A stretch of DNA of 43,494 nucleotides from Acholeplasmataceae bacterium (lineage in GTDB: Bacteria; Bacillota_I; Bacilli_A; Acholeplasmatales; Acholeplasmataceae): NCBI GenBank assembly GCA_018400755.1, contig JAGYLU010000012.1:1-43494 (forward strand). The letters run 5' to 3'. Below, in pieces: positions 27,052 through 40,000 of this stretch. The position numbers and the translations under genes are program-made. The notes below the pieces were generated by a model that was not told the origin of the DNA, did not search any database, and saw only the letters and a list, made by a program, of their open reading frames with translations. Positions within the stretch are counted from its first letter, which is position 1, and every line of letters begins with the position of its first letter.

Positions 27052-27102
27052 AAAATCCATGATCAAGCTGTCAGCGAAAGCCAAAAGAGGTCAGATGCGT
27101 GA

Positions 27103-27108
27103 TATAAT
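27103..27108 (+). promoter_or_regulatory. Likely extended -10 promoter of dnaE
   Basis: TATAAT preceded by TGA, i.e. the TGn extended -10, about 18 bases before the dnaE start. No convincing -35 is seen; the 5' leader would be very short. Confidence 0.55.
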
Positions 27109-27125
27109 GAAACCAGGTGAAGATG

Positions 27126-30101
27126 ATGTTTGGAGTCTTTGGATTGCAAAGTGCCTTCAGCATGCTGAAGAATACAATTCCCATCGAAACACTTGTCACA
27201 TCCGCCAAGCAAGGGGGGTATGACTTTGTCGCGCTTTCAGACGAATCACTTCATGGGACACTCAAATTGTTCAAAGCATGCAACGCACAGGGATTGAAGC
27301 CTGTCCTTGGATGGCGGGTTACCGTGACAATCGATTTGGTTGAAACATCCTTTCTATTGCTTGTCAAAAATTTAAAAGGGTATCAAAACCTGTTACAGTT
27401 ACAAATCGACAAAATCAATGAGAAGACGTTGACAATCGACCATCTCGCCAGACGACAAGAGGGCTTGATATTTATCTCAGACACCGCGATGTCGGTGATC
27501 GATCAGGCGATTCTTGAAGATGACATGAACGAGGCTTATCGTTATGCGAATCAGTTTGGTTCTTTGTTTGATACATTTTTGATTGGGCTTGGCCTAGAGA
27601 CATTCGATGCCGAAATGAAGGTTGCTCCAGGGCTCCTACAAATCTCTGGAAAGACGGGTTGCAAGCTTGTTCCAGTACACCGCACATCATACATAGGAAA
27701 CTCCCAAAAAGACGTTTACAAAGCCCTTTTACAGATATCTGGATTAGACCTGAAAGAGATTGCTGAGCCTGATCGATCATTTATGGACAGGCATCAACTT
27801 GAGACCATGTATCAGGATTATCCTTATGTTTTTGAAACCGCATCCGAGCTCGTTTCAGGGATTGATTTCAATCTTGAACTACCTGAGTTTGACATGCCAC
27901 AGTTCAAATTGGACCAAGGCGTGACATCGAAAGACTATCTGCATTCTTTGGCAACAGTGGGTCTATCCAAACGTCTCCGATCGACAAATGATGCGAATCA
28001 TGGCCTTTATCGTGAGCGTCTTGCCTATGAGCTGAAAATGATTCATCGGATGGGCTATGACAATTACTTCCTGATTGTCTATGATTTTGTCAGGCATGCC
28101 AAGCAAAGCGGGATTCTTGTCGGTCCCGGACGTGGGTCCGCCGCGGGATCGCTCGTCGCTTATGCGACTGGGATTACCGATGTTGACCCGATCAGGTTTG
28201 ATCTTCTTTTTGAACGGTTTCTAAATCCGGAACGGATCAGCATGCCGGATATTGATATGGATTTTCCCGATGACAAACGCGATGAGGTCATCAGATATGT
28301 CGCCAAGACATATGGTGAGAACCACATCGCTTCGATTGTCACCTTTGGGACGTTTGCCAAACGATCCTCGATCAGGGATATTGCCAAGGTCATGGGAATC
28401 AGTTCTGACCGGATCACTGGTCTTGTCGAACGGATATTGAAAAACCAGATTGAAACGTCTGACCGGGAGATGCAGTCTCTTGTCTCGGCAGCCAACGCCA
28501 TCGAGGGACTCCCTAGACAGACAGGAACGCACGCCGCCGGAATTATTTTGGCGAAACAGGATCTTCTTAAGTGGCTTCCCTTGCAAGAGGGACCATTCCC
28601 CTTTTATCAGAGTCAGTTCGAAGCATCTGATTTGGAATCTCTTGGTCTTCTCAAAATCGATTTTCTGGGGATCAGGAATCTCTCTGTCATCGACCAGGTC
28701 GTCAAAACCCTTCATGCACAGGGAACATCCATTGATCTCAAACATATCCCTTATGACGACTCCAAGACATATGACTTGTTATCCAAGGCCGAGACATCAG
28801 GTCTGTTTCAACTCGAGTCAGGCGGTATGAGAGCATCACTGGTCAAGTTGAAGCCGTCCTCATTCGAGGATATCATTGCGATTCTTGCGCTTTACAGACC
28901 GGGGCCGATGGAACACATCGATACCTATGTCAGAAGGAAAAATGGCGAACCATATCATGACATCCACCCGGTTCTGACACCGATTCTAAAAAACACATAC
29001 GGGATCATTGTTTATCAGGAACAGATTATGAAAATCGCTTCTGAATTTGCCGGATATTCCCTTTCTGAAGCGGATATCTTAAGACGCGGCATATCCAAGA
29101 AGGATGTTGATATCCTTGAAGAGGAACGCAAGAGATTCATTCATAAAAGCCTTTCAAAGAATCGATTGGCCGCTGAGGCGAAAATCATTTATGACTATAT
29201 TGTCAAGTTCGCCAATTACGGATTCAACCGCAGTCATAGCGTCGCCTATGCGATGGTCGCTTACCAGATGGCGTATCTGAAAGCGAATTATTTTGGTGTC
29301 TTCATGACAATCTTGATGACATCAGTGATCGGTAATGAGTCACTGACCCGTGAGTATGTCCAGGAAGTCAGAAGACGTGGCATCAGGATCCTTCCTCCTG
29401 ATATCCATCGAAGTGGTGAGCACTATCTCTACGACAAGGACAGTATCACTTTGCCGCTTTCGGCCATCAGATCGATCAGCCGAAACACCGTCTCCAAGAT
29501 TCTAGACATCAGGAAAGAAAGGCCCTTTGTTGATTATCAGCAATGCAAAACCAGACTCAAAGGGGCCATCAATGACAAACAGCTTGACATGCTGATCAAA
29601 AGTGGTGCGTTTGATGTCTTCGGTGAGACCAGACGCACGATGCTTGAGAACAAGCAGATCGGACAAGCCGGATATGAGCAATACATCCAGGATTTTGAAC
29701 TTAGGACATATGAGGAGTTTTCCTTTGCTGATCTGGCGGCCATGGAAATCGAATCATTAGGCTTTTCGTGTCTGTTCAATCCGATGACCGCCTACGCCAA
29801 AGAACGCAAAGAGATGGGGTTGATGACTTTCTCCGACTTCAACAACCGAACATCTGGACGGGTTCTCGCAACGGCCAGGTCAATCAAGGCAATCAAGACA
29901 AAGTCAGGACAACGAATGGCTTTTGCGGTCCTTGATGACGGGCTCATTGAGCAAGAAGTCACCCTCTTTTCCGAGGCGTATGAGGTGTTTTTAAAGATTC
30001 CGGCGGGATCATTGATGATTTTTGATCTTCAAGAAAGAATCTACCGAGATAAAAAAACATATGTGGTTTCAAAGGTCGAACCCCTCGAGAAACATGACTG
30101 A
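27126..30101 (+). CDS. dnaE: DNA polymerase III alpha subunit, DnaE type
   Basis: A 991-residue replicative polymerase of the DnaE class, in Bacillota usually the primer-extending partner of PolC. The N-terminal PHP domain (about 1-110) has lost the usual HxH metal motif (it reads FGLQSAFSML), so it is unlikely to be a nuclease. The polymerase core shows GRGSAAGSLVAYA (334 on), the catalytic aspartates in PDIDMDFPD (about 374-382), FQLESGGMR, YRPGPM, and NRSHSVAYAMVAYQ (about 700). A helix-hairpin-helix and a C-terminal OB fold (about 910-985) follow. I chose ATG 27126 (or 27123), with AGGTGA just upstream. The length is shorter than the 1,100-1,200 of Gram-negative DnaE and fits the Bacillota DnaE type. 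Confidence 0.93.
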   Translation: MFGVFGLQSAFSMLKNTIPIETLVTSAKQGGYDFVALSDESLHGTLKLFKACNAQGLKPVLGWRVTVTIDLVETSFLLLVKNLKGYQNLLQLQIDKINEKTLTIDHLARRQEGLIFISDTAMSVIDQAILEDDMNEAYRYANQFGSLFDTFLIGLGLETFDAEMKVAPGLLQISGKTGCKLVPVHRTSYIGNSQKDVYKALLQISGLDLKEIAEPDRSFMDRHQLETMYQDYPYVFETASELVSGIDFNLELPEFDMPQFKLDQGVTSKDYLHSLATVGLSKRLRSTNDANHGLYRERLAYELKMIHRMGYDNYFLIVYDFVRHAKQSGILVGPGRGSAAGSLVAYATGITDVDPIRFDLLFERFLNPERISMPDIDMDFPDDKRDEVIRYVAKTYGENHIASIVTFGTFAKRSSIRDIAKVMGISSDRITGLVERILKNQIETSDREMQSLVSAANAIEGLPRQTGTHAAGIILAKQDLLKWLPLQEGPFPFYQSQFEASDLESLGLLKIDFLGIRNLSVIDQVVKTLHAQGTSIDLKHIPYDDSKTYDLLSKAETSGLFQLESGGMRASLVKLKPSSFEDIIAILALYRPGPMEHIDTYVRRKNGEPYHDIHPVLTPILKNTYGIIVYQEQIMKIASEFAGYSLSEADILRRGISKKDVDILEEERKRFIHKSLSKNRLAAEAKIIYDYIVKFANYGFNRSHSVAYAMVAYQMAYLKANYFGVFMTILMTSVIGNESLTREYVQEVRRRGIRILPPDIHRSGEHYLYDKDSITLPLSAIRSISRNTVSKILDIRKERPFVDYQQCKTRLKGAINDKQLDMLIKSGAFDVFGETRRTMLENKQIGQAGYEQYIQDFELRTYEEFSFADLAAMEIESLGFSCLFNPMTAYAKERKEMGLMTFSDFNNRTSGRVLATARSIKAIKTKSGQRMAFAVLDDGLIEQEVTLFSEAYEVFLKIPAGSLMIFDLQERIYRDKKTYVVSKVEPLEKHD

Positions 30102-30143
30102 ATGTTTCAAGATTGATTTGATGATGTGAAGGAGAAGTTGGAT

Positions 30144-30452
30144 ATGTCATATTTGAAGATTTCTTTGCTTGTTTTCATGCTTGTCTTTTCGGTCTTCATC
30201 GCGCTAGAAAAAAAGTACATTCCGATCACAAGCGAAGCCTACTATGCCAGATGGATTGATGTCTCAAATGCCAATGCCCACAATGAAGAATCACAGGCGG
30301 ATGCAATCCGTCATTATGAAGACAAATTCATTGAGAGAAATGATGGGTTTTATCAAATTCAGTACAATTTCAGAACAGGCGCTTATTGCTTTTTGTTGAC
30401 AATGCTGCTTGGCGTTGTCATTTTCGAGAAGAAGAATGACACCAAAAAGTGA
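30144..30452 (+). CDS. Small two-helix membrane protein of unknown function
   Basis: A 102-residue protein I do not recognise. It has an N-terminal membrane helix (about residues 5-24), a polar segment of about 60 residues rich in Asn, Glu, Tyr and His, then a second helix (about 81-94) ending in a lysine-rich tail. Both ends are predicted inside, with the middle outside. AAGGAG (30130-30134 area) is about nine bases before ATG 30144; the in-frame GTG at 30126 has no ribosome site. It follows dnaE by 42 bases and may share its transcript. No terminator was recognised afterwards. Confidence 0.65.
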   Translation: MSYLKISLLVFMLVFSVFIALEKKYIPITSEAYYARWIDVSNANAHNEESQADAIRHYEDKFIERNDGFYQIQYNFRTGAYCFLLTMLLGVVIFEKKNDTKK

Positions 30453-30926
30453 TCGATTAGTCCAAGCGATCTTCCATCATGGGGTTCATTTGGGTTTAAT
30501 CAAATAAAGGCTAATCCAAGGTCGATCTTGGTGCGTCATGCAGTCAAATGACTTTTTATACCATGCCGGCGTCATGGAAATCAATACCGGGTTTCATAAC
30601 CAATGATTTTTGAGTAAAAAAAATGCCTCAAATCCGTTTTTGAAGCCATTTTTCAGGGTCAAGCGACAAACTTGACATCCCGACATGCCAAATTGTGTGA
30701 TTTTTTACACATTTTCATCGATACCGTTTTCATGATGTTCTGTTGAGGCCTTTCGACCGACCGGCTTTTCCGATGGTCTGATCGCTATTTGGAAGGCTCT
30801 TTTTGAGATGCTATTGACGGCTTCAAATGGGCGTGTATCAAAGCCCTTTCGAAATCCTTTTTAAGCGATATTCCGACATTGAAAGTGTACCCTTTGTGTA
30901 AAATATTAAACTATGTTTATATTTTG
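30453..30926. other. Non-coding stretch upstream of the giant gene
   Basis: About 560 bases (30453-31015) separate the small membrane protein from the giant gene, the longest gap in the window. I see no gene in it. It has short inverted repeats (CCAAG/CTTGG near 30514-30530; TTTGAAGCC near 30638 and GGCTTCAAA near 30823) but none with a T run. It also has a weak second promoter-like pair at 30879-30904 with poor spacing. The right part is much more A/T-rich than the coding DNA. Confidence 0.6.
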
Positions 30927-30955
30927 TTGAAACTCGATTTTTTTTTTGTTAAAAT
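30927..30955 (+). promoter_or_regulatory. Predicted promoter of the giant gene with T10 in its spacer
   Basis: TTGAAA (30927-30932) and TAAAAT (30950-30955) are exactly 17 bases apart, and ten of the spacer bases are a T run (30938-30947). The start would be near 30962, giving a leader of about 54 bases before ATG 31016. Confidence 0.75.
30938..30947 (+). repeat. Homopolymeric T10 tract
   Basis: Ten T in a row between the -35 and -10 boxes of the giant gene's promoter; the other T runs noticed in this window are seven bases or fewer. Tracts of this kind slip in replication and change spacer length. Confidence 0.85.
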
Positions 30956-31015
30956 GAACCCGAATGAGGTAAAATAAAAGAAATGGTGTAAGACAAAAGA
31001 AAGGTGGTAGGTATT

Positions 31016-34000
31016 ATGCCATCATTGTTGCTTCTTCAATGGGGTATCATTGGCATTTTCGTTTTAATTCATTTCCTCATCGGGTTCGTGAGAGGAACGA
31101 GTAAGTCAGGGTACTACACACTTGTCAGTATCTTCTTGACAGCTGTGACCCTGCTCCTTGTCTCATTCATCACGATACGCTGGTTTTACACACCAGAGGC
31201 TCTGGTCAATCTGATCCAAAGCCAAACCGGAGGCATCATTCCCTCCGACATCGAAGGATACATCCTGGACCCAAGTCTCAGCGGTGTTGTTTTCTCTTTG
31301 GTGGATCTGGTTGTTAGAATCATCGCATTCATTCTCATTTATCCGATTCTCAAGTGGCTTTTGACCTTCATCATCTTCAGGCCAATCTGGAAACACGGCG
31401 TTCTCGCCGGCCAGCTTGCCCGCCAAGATGACAGAAAAGTCAGGGCCATGGCTAAGAAAGCACCGGAAGACCGGACAATGCTTTTGCCATCAAGACGCAT
31501 CAAGATCGGTTTTGTCAGCCGTATCTTTGGTGGTGCACTTGGTGCGGTCCGCGGATTCATCGTCGCTTTCGTATTCCTGTTGCCACTTCTGGTGATTGCG
31601 AGCTTCACGTCAAACATTGGCGATGTCAGCAATCTCGATGCGAACACAGTCACAATCAGCATCGGTGACCGACAACTTGATGTCGGGACCAGCGAGTATC
31701 AGGATATTCTTGATGCACTCGACGAAATGAACAGCGCCGGACTGACGTCCATGGCCCAAAGTGTCAAATTTGGGGACAAGACGTTGGACCGTCTGATCTT
31801 TGACAGGCTGTTCACGACCAATATCATAGACGAAAACAATCGAGTCACCAGAGTCAATTACGGGGACGAACTCGAAAACCTCATGGGTATTGCCCGTGTG
31901 TTGATTGAGGGCGGTTATCTCGATAGTGACTTTGATCTTGAAAGCATCTCCTCCGACAACCTCGATGACATCAAAACCGTCTTCGAACTGATCGGACAAT
32001 CAACCTTGCTCAGCCACATGATTCCAATTGGCACAAGATTTGCCGTTGAGAGTCTGTTGCCGGACATGATTGATGTCAATCTTTACGACCGCGAGAGCAG
32101 CGCTGCTGCCCTAGAAGCGTTCGAAAACATTGACTGGCAAAATGAGTTCATGAGCATCTACGGCATCGTCGAAGCTGTTCTTGAATTTGGAACTGTTGGA
32201 GATTTGATGACCTATGCGGAAAATCCCGAACTTCTGTTCGAGCTCTCTCCTCAGGAAGGTCAAGCACTTGCCGACGTCATTCGTGCCCTCGGCAACACCA
32301 AAGTCACGGTTCTCCTCAATGTCGCACTTGACTATGCGACCACTCTGCAGGAAGCCAAAGACTTTATCGAATGGATGGACCCGGCAGACGTCGAAGCCTA
32401 TTTGGCCGAACGTCTGGATTTTGCTATCAGTGACCTTGAGTATTTCTCAGGTGATGACGGCGAAATCGCAAACATCGCAAACCTGATCGAAACGGTCTTC
32501 AGCGATGAATACGGCGACATCGATTTGGTCAACCTCTTTGAAAACATCAGTGATCCTGAGTATTTGCTCAATCAGGACAATGGTGAATGGATCGGCGCAT
32601 TGGTCGAGAAACTGGTTGATATCCAACTGGTTGTTGAAGCAATCCCTATCGGCGTTGACTACGCTCTCTATGGCTTGCTCAACGAAGATTTCGAACAGGA
32701 ACTGCTTGAAAACATCGATGCCGCTCTGGCCGATGTCGACTGGGCAGGAGAACTGACCAATGTCGCAGACATCTACAAAGAAGCATTGAAACTCGGACTA
32801 TCCGGTATTTTCGGGACTGATCCCGACTACTTCGGAATCATCGATGAAATCGCAGTCAATCAGGGCGATTCCCTGCGTGTGGTCGTTGAAAAGATTTTCG
32901 AAGAAAGCACCGCGGTCAATACCGTACTGGAAATCGTGAGTCCGACCCTGGTTGAAAAATTGATTGAGGATGCTGACCTTCGCGATCTTGCACTTGAAGC
33001 GTTGATGAGCGATCCTGCGAGTGGCGTTGTTGATTTTGACTTCGGTCAGGAAATCAACACCATTTTGGATCTCGTTGACTCACTCTATCAATTCACAACT
33101 GTTTCCGAACTGATTAACTTTGCCGATATGACAACCGATGACATGGTTGATCTCGCTGCAAGGTTTGGAGAAATGAGCACAGCCGATGTTGATTTGTTCA
33201 CATCGCAAATCAGAAACCTCCAAGTGCTTGACAGAGCTGGCGCAAGCATCATTGATTTTGTCGCCGGTGATATCAGCATTGACATGTTTGGAGCGACATT
33301 CAATCCATTGATTCCCGCCGATGTTGATCTTGGTGCGGAATTGACAGCGATATTGAATCTTGCGCACTATGCAGCCGGTTATGTCGGAACAGAACTCGAG
33401 AAGGTTGATCTCTACGAGTACATCGACTTCGCCGGATTGCTTGCGGATCCTGAGTTCCAGGCGTATTTGACAGATACCCCTGCCAACAAACATTCGCAGT
33501 TATTGCTCTCCAATATCGCAAGTTTCGTACTGACCATCAAGGACAGTGCGGATTTGGCTGATTTCTTGGCCGTCCCGGATACGCTTGCCACCGCTGAGCC
33601 GGGAAGCCAGGCATGGAATGATGAAGTCAGCGCCTTGCTTGGTGCCGTCTTTAACCTTGCCGGATCATTCGATGGGTCGTCCTACCTGACCCTATCGGTT
33701 GATGGCATCAGCCGTTTGCTTGAAGACCTTGACCAACTCAAACTTGGTGTTGTCGGTCAATATGCGGATAACGATCTTGCTACCACCGCGTTCTCCGGAT
33801 TCGACGACTCATCGATTTTGATGGCAAGCATTCCCAAGGTCATTGATCATTTCGGTGAAGCCACCGAAGATCTGATTACCGGTTACGCGCTCACAACGCC
33901 CGCATCCCTTCTTGATGTGAATGGTGCGTTGCAGCCTGGCGTTCTGACTGACCTGATCAACGGTCTTGCCGTTGTCTTTGTCGGTTTGAATGAGACGCTC

Positions 34001-37000
34001 GGCTTTGAGACGCTCGGTGATGTCACTGCCAACGAGGATATGCTTGTCTTCCTAGACGCATACAGCGCACTTGATGATACGGTTGTCGACAGATTGGCAT
34101 CCATCCAGTTCTTCCAGGCTGTCATCAGTGACGCATTGCTCTCCGAAGAGGTTCAGGCATTTGTCAGAAGCACCGTCAACGATATGGATCTCGGATTCAC
34201 CGTCAGCAACAATTTCTTCGCATTCGAACGCGATGGCGGCGTTGTCCCGGTATCTGAAATTACCGACCTGTTGCTTTCAGTCAAAGCGCTCGGACTCACA
34301 TCCGCGTTCCTTGATGCACCGATGGATAATCTCTTTGATTTCCTTCAAACCTTAGACGATGACGCCCTCGACGTGATTTTCGGTTCAGTCATCTTAAGAG
34401 AAATCATCGACTTTGCTGTCACCGATGAAAACATCATCGCTTACTTGGTCGATCTTGTCGACACCGAACTCGAAAGTGTTCTCTCCGGTGCCGATTTGCC
34501 GATTGATCTTAATCTCAATGTTGACAACATCATCAGAAGCATCACCGGTATCGAAGGTGATGATGGCCTGTTTGACGTCGAGGAACTCAAGACGCTGATC
34601 AAGGTCTTCAATGAGCTTGGTTTGTCAAGCTTTGATGATTTTGACAATTTCTCAGATCTTGGTTATGTCTATGATCTCATCAACACAACTGAAGTGATTG
34701 AAACCCTGTTCTCATCCGAACGGTTGCTCAACACCATCAGCGAATTGATGACCGATGAAGCACTATTGACCGATCTTTCCATCATGGCAAGCGAAATGGT
34801 CCAAGACTTGGTGGGTGTCACACACATCTTCACCGCTGACCACTTCCGCTTTGATGAGGACAAGTACGGTCTCTTTGAACTGAATGTTCGCCTTGATCCA
34901 GTGCTCAAGGTCACCGAAATCAAGCAATTGATTCTTTCTGGTCTGCGCATTGACTTCTTGAACCTTGAACTCTCCGACAATATGATCGGTGATGTCATCA
35001 ATCTTGCCAACGCAGTTGGTGATGACGGTGTCTCAAACATCGACTTCATCCTCAGCTCCGGTATCCTGATGGCGGTTCTCGACAAGGTCTTGAACCTTGA
35101 AACCAATCCGCTTGGACTGAGAGAGTTCTATCGCGATCTCGTCAATAGCTTTATTCCTGACCTTGGCATTGACATCCTTGATGGTGTCGAAGTCACCGAT
35201 AACCTGTTTGTCTTCAGAGACATTTCTGATGAAAACGGTGTTCTTTTGGTCAGTGAACTCAAAGGCATTCTCCAGACGCTCGTGAACCTTGGTCTTGATG
35301 AAGGCTTTGATGCGACTGAACTCACAGATTATTTCATGGAGATTTTGTTTTCAGGCGATGACCTCTCTGAATATAACGATGTCTTCGCATCGAAGATCAT
35401 CCTGAGCGTTGTGACAAACTTGCTCTCAGAACCTTGGGTGCTCCAGATTGCCCAAAATATTGCTGAAGACGCCCTCGTTGATCTGATTGAAGGCAATGAC
35501 GCACTTGCCGGTCTTCCGGAAACACTTGTTGACCTCATCGTTGGAACGCTTGGCAAGATTGTCGATGAAGATGGCAACTTTGACTATGAGGACGTCGGAC
35601 GTGTTCTGGTCATGTTAAATGAACTAGACATTGACTCCACCGATGATCTTTCAACGATCGGCACTGATGTCTTGAACCAGTTGCTGAATAAAGACATCGA
35701 TGGACAAAACGGTCTCGAATACCTTGCCAATACCAAGACCGTCAGATACGTTGTCGACGCCATCCTCAAAGATGACGATCTCTATGACTATGCGATGGCG
35801 TTCCTTGAAGATGCGACCGGTATTGACTTCAACGATTCCGAACTTTCCGCCAACGGCGGTGCTGTCAATCTCGGATGGATTCAAGAACCCAATGGCAAAC
35901 TCGCCATCGGACCTGAGTTCGATGATTTAGACAATGTCATTTCCGTCGATAGTTTCTATCGTTTGCTTCTCGCTTTCGCAGCTGTTGATATCGATGCCAT
36001 TCTCAACGATGAACTCGATTTGGCGTTTGCCTATAGTTTCCTCGAAGAACCATTCGATGATATCGCTGGCGACCGTCTCTATCACATCTACAATTCCGAA
36101 TTGCTCGAAGCTGTTCTTACGGAACTGATTGCCAACAACGGACTTCAGGCCTACATCACCGATCTCGTCAACGAGCAGATCCAATCAGCTGTTGCCGGAT
36201 TTGATGCCAGCATTGATGTGCCGCTACTTCAACCTGAAGACTTGGGCATCACATTCGAACTGATTGATGAAACCTCAATTCGCGGTTTGCTCACAGCCAT
36301 TCAGGCAACCGGCCTCGAATCCATTGATGACGCGCTCGAACTTGACACTGTCAGTGAAATCGCCGACTTCCTGGATTTCGAATCCGCAAACGAGAAACTG
36401 ACCGCGATTCTAGAGACTACTTTGGTCCGTCATTTGATCAGCACCGTGCTGACAACGGATCTTTGGAGTGAGGTTGCTGCCCAGTATGTCAACACATTGG
36501 CCGCTGATCTCGGTATCGAAATCACCGCTGATCTGATCGCATTTGACGCAGCGCTTCTTGATGATGAAGGATTGGTTCCAACCGAGTATGTCTATCAGTT
36601 GGTTGTTGTTGGATATGTCATCTTGACATCTGGCGAAACCATAGATCCTGAATACATCAGAAACCTTGACTTGAACATGACCGTCGGTGGTGTCCAAAAA
36701 TCAAGAATCGATCATATCCTTGACTCAGTCATTCTCTATAACTACATTGATCGCTTCCTGATGAGCACCGAAGTCAAAGACATCCTTGCCGACCTCGCGA
36801 ATGAACAAATCGCCGACCTCGGTTTCGATTTCACGATTTCTGCTGACAAATTGAACGTGCCGGCAAGTGCGCTAGAAGATGGCAGCTTGAAACGCAGTGA
36901 GATTCTTGCGATTCTTGCGACATTCAACGCCCTTGAACTCGACTCGTTCGATGAATTACAAAACTTTACCGACCTCGGTTATCTCTATGACAAAGTCACG

Positions 37001-40000
37001 ACAACCGATGTTGTTGAAACCCTCTTTGAATCGAATTGGATCCACGTCGGCCTAAGCCGTCTGTTTGCCAATGAGTCAGCCCTTGCCGAACTGGCTGAGC
37101 TGGTCTCCGGATATGCTGAGGAATTCCTTGGTGTGCCGCACACATTCACGGCATCTGATTTCGATTTCACACTCGACAAGTATGGCATCTTCGCATACGA
37201 CGATGTTGATGATGTCAATCTGATCAAAGTCTCGGAAGTCAAAGAACTGATTGCGGCCGGACTCAGAATCGATTGGCTGAATGTCGACTTCTCTGACATT
37301 GAAGGTCTGATTGACCTCATGCTTGCAGAAGGTGATGACAATGTCAGAAACATCGAAGCGATCCTAGAAGCCAATATTCTGGTCGCCGTCATTGACAAGG
37401 TCCTAAACCTTGAAACAGATGATCTTGGATTGCGTTCATACCTGACCGAAGTCATCAATCACTTCTTGCCGGATCTCGGCATTGACCTGCTTGATGGTGT
37501 CGTGGTTTCAGAGAACTTATTGACATTCAGAGGTATCACGGATGAAAATGGCGTTATCAATACGGACGAGTTTATCGCCCTACTTGAAGTCGCCTCACTC
37601 CTTGACTTCGATAACATCAGTGCCGATCTCGCCTTCCAGCTGATTGATACGGATGCCAACGGCAACGGTGTTGAAGACTTCCAAGACGTCTTCGCTTCCA
37701 AGCTTCTTCTGAGCCTGTTGACCAACGTCTTGAATGAAACCGCCCTCCTCGATGTCGCACAAGGTTTGATTGAAGATATCGTTTCCGGTATTGACATGCT
37801 TGATGGTCTCGTGATTGATTATGATGCCATATTGAGTGTGCCAGGAAGCATTGTTTCCGAAACTGGTAACTTCGATTACATGGATCTCAGACGCATCTTC
37901 GTCACTGTCGGTCTCCTGGGCATCGAAAGCATCGATGATTTCTCCAATATCTCACTTGATGCGATTGATACCCTTATGAATGCCGAAGAAGAAGGCGTTG
38001 ACGGTCTACGTTACGTCGCTGAAACAAGAATGATTCGCTATCTGCTTGACGCAGTTGTCAAACAAGAAGGCATCATTCCGTTTGGCGTTGACCTGATTGC
38101 TGATCAGATTGGTATTGAAATGTCTGGTGCCGATCTCGTCTTTGGCGGTCAGTATGATGACATCTATGGCATCATTACTGCGGATCACCTCTATGACTTG
38201 CTTCTTGCTGCCGCAGCCGTGGATCTTTCAATCCTTGAAGAGTCCTTCACCATCACTTATGTCTATGGATATACACGTCCGGCATTCGAGGGTCGTGAAG
38301 GCGATCGCCTATCCTATATATATGGCTCCGAAATCCTGACCGATCTGATCAAACAGCTGATCAATAATGAAGGCTTGCAGAATTATGCGCTTGACCTCGC
38401 CAATGAACAGCTCGAATCGATCGTTTCCGGACTTGATTCGTCCATTGATGTGCCGGTTCTGACTTGGGACGATCTTGGTATCACATACGATCTGATTGGA
38501 GAAGCGGCGATTCGCCAGCTCCTCAATGCCATTGAAAACACTGGTATTGTCTCCATCAGCCAAGTGCTCGCCCTCACTGATATTGACGGTATTGCTGAAC
38601 AGCTTGACTTGGAGAACTCACTTGCCAAGACCCAAGCCATTCTTGCGGTTCCGCTCATCCATCACGTGCTCTCAACCGTTCTTCTCACAGATATCTGGAG
38701 TGATGTCGCTGCCCAGTACATCAATATTCTGGCAGCTGATTTCGACATTGAGATCTCAGCAGACCTGCTTGCTCTCGATGACAGTCTCCTTGATGGCAAC
38801 GGCATGGTCGACGTCACGCACCTCAGCCAGGTCATTGGTTCCGCATATGCTGTCTACACAGCCCTTGACGGAATCACCCCGGCATTCATCCGTGCGCTTG
38901 AAGATGATGTGACCATCAACGGCAAGACCCAATCCAGAATTGACCATGTGCTTGATTCCGAATTGATCCACACTTATGTTGATCGTTTCCTTACAAGCAT
39001 GGAAGTCAAGGAATTGGTTGCCCAATTCCTCTCAGACCAACTCGCATCGTTCGGCTTTGAAGATATTCCGATCGAAGCCGCTGGATTGATGGTTCCGCCA
39101 ATCGCTCTTGAAGACGGACGTCTCAAGCGTAGTGAAATCAAGGCGTTCATCGGTGCCTTCAATGCACTCGAACTCGATTCTTTCGATGAATTCCAAAACT
39201 TCACCGACTTGACGTACGTTTATGACAAACTGCAAAACACGCAATTTGTCGACAAATTGTTTGAATCCAACTGGATCCATGTCAGCCTGAGCCGCACTCT
39301 GACGAGTGAAGCGACATTAGATGCGTTGGCTGAATTGGCAACCACCTATGCTGAAGAGTTCACCGGTGTCGAACATGAGTTCACAGCCGCTGACCTGGAT
39401 TTCACCCTTGAGAAATATGCGCTCTTTGAAGAAGACGCAGAACTCGAAGAACTCCTCATCAAAGTCTCCGAAGTGAAGGCGCTTCTGACTGCTGCAACCA
39501 GAGTTGATTGGTTGAATGCCGACTTTGGCAACATCAGTGGTATCATCGATCTCTTGATGGATGAAGGTACCGACGGCAAGCGAAACATTGAAGCCATGCT
39601 TGAAGCAAACATTCTGATGGCCATCTTCGACAAGGTCCTAAACCTTGAGACAGATGATCTCGGACTCTCGGCATACTATGTCGAAGTGCTCAATGTCTTC
39701 CTACCGGAACTTGGTATCGCTGAACTCGAAGACATCGACATTTCCGCAGACCTCTTGGTCATGCGTGGGGTCGCCGATGAGAACGGACTCCTCAAGGTGT
39801 CTGAAATCGTCGCGCTTCTTGACGCTGTCCAAATCATTGGCATTGATGCCTTCTCTGCTGATGTGATCTTCGAACTCGTCAACAACGATTCCAATAACAA
39901 TGGCGTTGAGGATTATCAGGATATCTTCGCATCCAACATCGCGATGAGCCTGATCACCAATGCGCTCAACAATGACGGACTACTCGACCTTGCCAAGGGC

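Noticed and set aside
30453-31015. Possible small RNA or small gene in the long gap
   Set aside because: No frame with a ribosome site, no hairpin with a T run, and no clear promoter except the one for the giant gene.
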